From Micromonospora vinacea (GTDB lineage Bacteria; Actinomycetota; Actinomycetes; Mycobacteriales; Micromonosporaceae): a stretch of DNA of 64,000 nucleotides. Below the pieces are notes generated by a model. It had not been told where the DNA came from. It saw only the letters and a list, made by a program, of their open reading frames with translations, and ran no database searches. Position numbers and translations under genes: made by a program. This document shows, in pieces, positions 61,868 through 64,000 of this stretch (positions are counted from its first letter, which is position 1; every line of letters starts with the position of its first letter). The stretch lies in the NCBI RefSeq assembly GCF_015751785.1, contig NZ_JADOTY010000001.1, positions 4,526,001 through 4,590,000 of the forward strand. The letters are read 5' to 3'.

Positions 61868-62598
61868 TGTTGCGTAAACTCGGCGTCGGAAGCACCTGGA
61901 CGTTCTCGCGGATCGCCGGACTGGCCGGACTCGGCTTCGCCATCCTGATCGCCTCCACCAACGCCTTCCTGGTGCCAGCCGGCCTGCCCCACACCGGCGC
62001 TGAGACCAACGACGTTGTCCAGTTTTTCACCACCCAACAGAACACCGTCGGCCTCGCGTCAGCACTCGCACCGATCGCCTGGGTGCTGGCCACCCTCTTC
62101 GGCGCCGGCGCGGTCTCCGTGCTGTGGCGAACCGACCGCGAGCAAGGCACAGCCTGGTCCCTGGTCGGGTTCGCCGGGGTGATCATGCAGAACATCACCT
62201 TCACCGGCGTGATGGCCACCCGGCTCGCGCTCGCGTCAACGACCGCGCAGGACAGCAGCACGATCGCCGGGCTCTGGGCACTACACAACGCGCTGTTCAT
62301 CTTCAATGGCACCTTCCTGGCACTGGCCATGACCGGCCTGTCCATCAGCGGCCGACGCGCCGGCCTGATCCGCCGCTGGCACAGCGGGATCGGTTTGCTT
62401 GCCGCCGCACTCCAGTTCGGCTCGGCCGTGCTGAGCCCTCTGGCCATCGACGACCCCGGTACGGTCGCTCTCCTCGGCCTTGTCGGCTGGCTAATCTGGG
62501 TCGTGTGGATCGTCGCCTACGGCATCACCCTGATCCGCCCGACATCCGTTCCCATCCAGGCGATACCGAATAACCGACGCACCGGTCCCGTTGAGTGA
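61867..62598 (+). CDS. six-helix membrane protein
   Basis: The 243-residue protein starts MLRKLGVGSTWTFSRIAGLA. It has about six membrane segments (GFAILIASTNAFLVPAGL, LAPIAWVLATLFGAGAVS, IGLLAAALQFGSAVLSPL, LGLVGWLIWVVWIVAYGI). No family is named with confidence; it resembles DUF4386-type proteins. The ATG sits at the end of a palindrome, so the leader is short or absent. It is probably controlled by the divergent TetR. Confidence 0.7.
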   Translation: MLRKLGVGSTWTFSRIAGLAGLGFAILIASTNAFLVPAGLPHTGAETNDVVQFFTTQQNTVGLASALAPIAWVLATLFGAGAVSVLWRTDREQGTAWSLVGFAGVIMQNITFTGVMATRLALASTTAQDSSTIAGLWALHNALFIFNGTFLALAMTGLSISGRRAGLIRRWHSGIGLLAAALQFGSAVLSPLAIDDPGTVALLGLVGWLIWVVWIVAYGITLIRPTSVPIQAIPNNRRTGPVE

Positions 62599-63004
62599 TT
62601 TCGATCAGGCCATCGGCAGGCCGATCTACCCAATGGCCAGCGTCGCCATCCAGCACAGCAGCGCGTCGAACCGCCGAAGAGCGCGCAGGCATAGACATCC
62701 CTCATCGCATGAGCGCGCACCGCGTCGGGTCGTGGAGGCGCGTCCGGCTGAGAGGGCTCGTGACAAAGACGGGTGCCGAACGCCTGGCGCGGGACCTAGG
62801 TGGGCTGATCTTCAGCTGAGCGGGATGGCGCCGATAAGGCGTATCCCACGTCGGGCATCGGTCCGTGGCGGTCCACCGAGACGAACCCCTTGCCCGGGGT
62901 AGGCCAGTCGCGACGGGCGGGCGCACGCTGTTTTCTGGTGACGGCACGTCCCCGATGGCGGGGGAGTGGGGCGCGGTGGGACCCAGCACTGTCATGTCTG
63001 CCAG
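62599..63004. other. about 400 bases without a confident gene
   Basis: Two short plus frames (62595-62819 and 62591-62902) lack ribosome sites and families. No terminator is seen. Confidence 0.45.
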
Positions 63005-63185
63005 GCCCCCGTTTACCCCCCGAAAACCCCCGTCTGCCGTTGACAATCAGTGACAAGGAGCGACCAGCATTTGATCGTGTCTGTGCAGCTCAACGCCTAT
63101 TTTTGACAAGCAATGACAAGCCTTGAACGAGGCTCGACATGAGGCTGTCGTGGGTTCGAATCCCTCGTTGTTCTCGAGCGCTGGG
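63005..63185. repeat. att-arm repeat A3 with tRNA-like tail
   Basis: It shares CCCCCGTTTACCCCCCGAAA, CCGTTGACAATCAGTGACAA and GCAGCTCAACG with A1 and A2. Its end (63101 onward) matches A1 from 28108 over about 70 bases with about eight mismatches, including GAACGAGGCTCGACATGAGG. TGACAAG occurs at 63051, 63104 and 63114. It ends TGGGTTCGAATCCCTCG, a T-arm, but there is no acceptor stem here. Confidence 0.7.
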
Positions 63186-63211
63186 CCGTGCTGGTGCTGG
63201 CTCGAACAGTT

Positions 63212-64000
63212 CTAGTTGCCGGGGACGGTCAGCCGCGCATGGTCGGGTAGTGAGGTCAGTACTCGGCGCTGGCCGGTGGCGGGGTCGACGGCGACCAGTT
63301 CAGCGGCGTGGGCGGTCCAGCGTTGCAGGAGGATTTCGGTGCCGGCGAGACCGAGGAATTGCTCACCTTGGTCATTCTTGGGCATCACGAGGTCGATCCG
63401 GCCGGCTGGTTGGCCGGACCGCAGGTCTACTCCGACCAATGTCCAGGGGGTTACTTCGTCCGTCTGTTCCGCCTGGCCGGTCGGGGTGGGCTCTGGGCGG
63501 GTGACCAGAGCCCATACGCTCGGTGGATTGCCTCCGCCGCGGATGATCGGGACGACCGCGTTGCGGATGTCGCCGGGGCCTACCTGCTGGGTGGTGGGGA
63601 TCGACACCGAGCGGGCGTTGCCGCCGTCGACGTCTTGGATGGCGATGGTGAGCTGGCGGCGCGGTCGGAGGTTCGCGCCGAGGTTGAACTCCGCGGTGGC
63701 CAGTTCGCGCCCGTCGAGGAATGCCAGCATTCGACGGGCCGGCATCGCGGGTAACGCCAGCGGGCGCAGCTCCCCGCTGGGCAGGGTGAATGCCGTGTAC
63801 GTCTCGCTGGTGCCGGTGGTTTGCCCGAGCAGCAGCGCCTGCCCGTCGGTGGACCACTGCCGCAGTTCGTACCCGGGCGGGACGGCGGTGGTCCCGGTGA
63901 GGTCGCGGATCCACCACTGCCGGTCTCGGCGTTGGGCTAGCCACCGTCCGTCCGGGGAGAGCGCGTGGTTGAACTCGACTGTGGTGACCGTACCGATGGC
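63212..64000 (-). CDS. beta-propeller-like protein, partial (5' end outside the window)
   Basis: The frame is open from the window edge: 263 codons with stop TAG at 63212. The edge part (SPDGRWLAQRRDRQWWIRDL) has the SPDGxxLA motif of WD40/TolB-like propellers. Later MPARRMLAFLDGRELATAEF, LTIAIQDVDGGNARSVSI and WTLVGVDLRSGQPAGRIDLV add blades. It ends RLTVPGN. No family is named. ATG at 63745 is internal. The 5' end and any signal peptide lie beyond 64,000. Confidence 0.7.
   Translation of the reverse strand, partial: AIGTVTTVEFNHALSPDGRWLAQRRDRQWWIRDLTGTTAVPPGYELRQWSTDGQALLLGQTTGTSETYTAFTLPSGELRPLALPAMPARRMLAFLDGRELATAEFNLGANLRPRRQLTIAIQDVDGGNARSVSIPTTQQVGPGDIRNAVVPIIRGGGNPPSVWALVTRPEPTPTGQAEQTDEVTPWTLVGVDLRSGQPAGRIDLVMPKNDQGEQFLGLAGTEILLQRWTAHAAELVAVDPATGQRRVLTSLPDHARLTVPGN

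Noticed and set aside
63130..63170. A tRNA at the A3 repeat tail
   Set aside because: A T-arm-like TGGGTTCGAATCCC exists, but no acceptor stem or anticodon arm can be formed from flanking bases.

Overview
The window is high-GC DNA with GTG/TTG starts and actinobacterial gene families. The first 20 kb has the gene order steA–steB–murJ–pyrG–NUDIX–ald–xerD–parA–scpA–scpB–rluB–cmk–der, which closely follows the Rv1697–Rv1713 block of Mycobacterium tuberculosis. Family content and the short dispersed palindromes point to a Micromonospora-like member of the Micromonosporaceae. This is inferred from gene content; no marker gene was compared.

Region 1 (1–20,250) is core chromosome. It holds divisome and envelope genes (SteA, SteB, a MraY/WecA-like protein, MurJ, a glycosyltransferase and a large membrane protein), CTP synthase, an ADP-ribose-type NUDIX hydrolase, alanine dehydrogenase, and a segregation operon (XerD, ParA, ScpA, ScpB, a pseudouridine synthase, Cmk, Der). 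It ends at a tRNA-Pro(GGG).

Region 2 (20,251–48,903) is an accretion island in that tRNA. The tRNA 3' half recurs at 35,205, 45,096 and 48,861, giving three elements in tandem. E1 (about 15.0 kb) carries a truncated integrase, IS remnants, regulators, secreted proteins, a STAND-NTPase/TPR protein with a small partner, and a DUF262–DUF1524 protein. E2 (about 9.9 kb) carries an IS481-type element interrupted by an intact IS3-type element, and a four-gene MoxR–vWA–beta-propeller ternary system. E3 (about 3.8 kb) carries the C-terminal end of an integrase, a PP2C fragment and small hypothetical genes. Each element has its own short repeated motif beside its att copies, probably integrase arm sites. 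None has a complete integrase here.

Region 3 (48,904–63,200) is accessory DNA. It has a secreted protein, alpha/beta and SGNH hydrolases, a GNAT acetyltransferase, a GntR–TetR fusion regulator, a truncated WXG-type protein with a frameshifted partner, a response regulator lacking its N-terminus, and three TetR regulators beside small membrane or enzyme genes with palindromic operator candidates. A second att-like repeat family (copies near 27.9, 35.0 and 63.0 kb) shows that more than one kind of integrative element has used this locus. The window ends inside a beta-propeller-like gene.

The most interesting parts are the STAND pair with a shared GV motif, the ternary system boxed exactly by att repeats, and the three-element att array with helically phased arm-site motifs.
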